The notes beneath the pieces are model-generated. The model was not told the DNA's origin. It made no database searches and was given only the letters and a program-made list of their open reading frames with translations. From CAIUGU01 sp965279735 (GTDB lineage Bacteria; Pseudomonadota; Gammaproteobacteria; Steroidobacterales; Steroidobacteraceae), in NCBI GenBank assembly GCA_965279735.1, contig OZ257260.1, forward strand, positions 2,232,001-2,296,000: a stretch of DNA of 64,000 nucleotides, written 5' to 3'. Of the stretch, positions 63,311 to 64,000 are shown in pieces (the stretch's first letter is position 1; every line of letters begins with the position of its first letter). A program made the translations under genes and the position numbers.

Positions 63311-64000
63311 ATGGATCTCGGACTGGCTGGCAAACGCGCGATCGTCTGCGCTTCGTCGAAAGGCCTCGGCAAGGCATGCGCCATCGCGCTGGCCTCAGAA
63401 GGCGTCGAGGTCCTGATCAATGGTCGTAACGCCGACAGTCTGGAAGAAGCGATCGCTGCGATCCGCTCGCAGACCGGGAGCAAAGTCACCGGCGTGGTCG
63501 CGGACGTGACAACCGAAGAAGGCAGGACTGCCTTGCTCGCGCGCTGCCCCGATCCCGATATCCTGGTGAACAACAATGCAGGGCCGTCGCCCGGCAAATT
63601 CCTGGACTACGATCGCGAGCAGTGGAGCGCGGTGCTGGACGCAAACATGATCGCACCGTTGCTGCTGGTGCGGGCAGTACTCCCCACCATGCGCGCGAGA
63701 AAGTTCGGCCGCATCATCAACATCGTTTCGGCCATGGTGACGACGCCTCGTCCGCACATGACGCTGTCCTCAGGTGCTCGCGCCGGTCTGATTGCGGCGC
63801 TGAAAGGCGTTGCACTCGAAGTCGTGCAGGACAATGTGACGATCCACAACCTGCTGCCGGAACGGATCGATACCGACCGGCAGATTTTCATGGCGCACAG
63901 CCAAGCCAAACGCGAAGGCATCACATACGACGAGGCGCGCGCGAAACAGGTGCAATCCATCGCCGCCAAAAGACTGGGACTGCCTGCCGAGTTCGGCGCT
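63311..64000 (+). CDS. Short-chain dehydrogenase/reductase with atypical active site (C-terminus outside window)
   Basis: ATG 63311 (AGGAG upstream) opens a frame of 230 codons cut by the window edge. Rossmann motif CASSKGLGKACAIAL, then NNNAGPSPG and NANM-like LDANMIAPLLL. The usual YxxxK is read as TLSSGARAGLIAAL, so Tyr becomes Ser and Lys becomes Arg; Ser of IVSAM remains. Such FabG-like sequences form a known SDR side-branch. It follows tctA by 8 bp and may act on the transported acid (inference). Confidence 0.85.
   Translation, partial: MDLGLAGKRAIVCASSKGLGKACAIALASEGVEVLINGRNADSLEEAIAAIRSQTGSKVTGVVADVTTEEGRTALLARCPDPDILVNNNAGPSPGKFLDYDREQWSAVLDANMIAPLLLVRAVLPTMRARKFGRIINIVSAMVTTPRPHMTLSSGARAGLIAALKGVALEVVQDNVTIHNLLPERIDTDRQIFMAHSQAKREGITYDEARAKQVQSIAAKRLGLPAEFGA

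Overview
The window is GC-rich, gene-dense chromosomal DNA from a Gram-negative bacterium. It encodes outer-membrane TonB-dependent receptors, AmpD/AmpE, type IV pilus retraction ATPases and the Pil-Chp chemosensory system. The block from about 17.3 to 42.1 kb keeps the gene order I recall for Pseudomonas aeruginosa (bioA-rsmE, chpC-chpA-pilJ-pilI-pilH-pilG, gshB, tonB, algH, ruvX, pyrB, pilU-pilT, yggS-proC-yggT-DUF4426). This points to a gammaproteobacterium, possibly of the Nevskiales/Steroidobacteraceae type; that placement is inference. I see no transposase, integrase, tRNA, rRNA or CRISPR array.

Layout. 0-8 kb (mostly minus): HupE/UreJ-like protein (cut by the window edge), NHL-repeat protein, sirtuin, PEP carboxylase, M48 protease and AIM24 protein. 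8-11 kb (plus): di-haem cytochrome c, DUF1840, retropepsin-like protein, DUF72. 11-15.7 kb: hisN (minus), then a structured intergenic element, a cobalamin riboswitch and the B12 operon btuB-pduO-btuF. 15.7-19.4 kb: ampD-ampE (minus) and bioA-rsmE (plus). 19.4-29.5 kb: a second copy of the structured element and the complete twitching chemosensory operon pilG-pilH-pilI-pilJ-chpA-chpC (minus). 29.8-35.9 kb (plus): gshB-apbE-tonB-algH-ruvX-pyrB-pyrK. 35.9-39.3 kb (minus): pilT, pilU and a third PilT-family ATPase. 39.4-42.7 kb (plus): yggS-proC-yggT-DUF4426 and an HU-family gene. 42.7-43.8 kb: TerB-like protein and hydrolase.

43.9-54.8 kb is the main accessory region. A nine-gene minus-strand operon couples a TonB-dependent receptor and three small periplasmic or membrane proteins to a ZnuABC-type metal importer, a second ZnuA-fold protein that has lost the expected metal ligands, and a PepSY membrane protein. 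A ToxR/CadC-like membrane-bound regulator is encoded divergently across a 628-bp gap holding a decayed gene and two matching operator-like sites. 54.8-58.6 kb is an ECF42 sigma-factor locus with two YciI/DGPF proteins, DUF1428 and an SDR-fold protein; a plausible ECF42 promoter lies just before the first YciI gene. 58.7-64 kb: a hypothetical gene, an RluA-family pseudouridine synthase, a tripartite tricarboxylate transporter (tctC divergent from tctBA) and an SDR cut by the window end.

The most novel-looking signal is the structured intergenic element at 11907-12124 and 19451-19664. Both copies start with a 37-nt hairpin, continue through a long-range stem and a small hairpin, and end in an intrinsic terminator. 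Base pairs in three of these helices differ between copies by compensatory changes, as expected if the fold is under selection.
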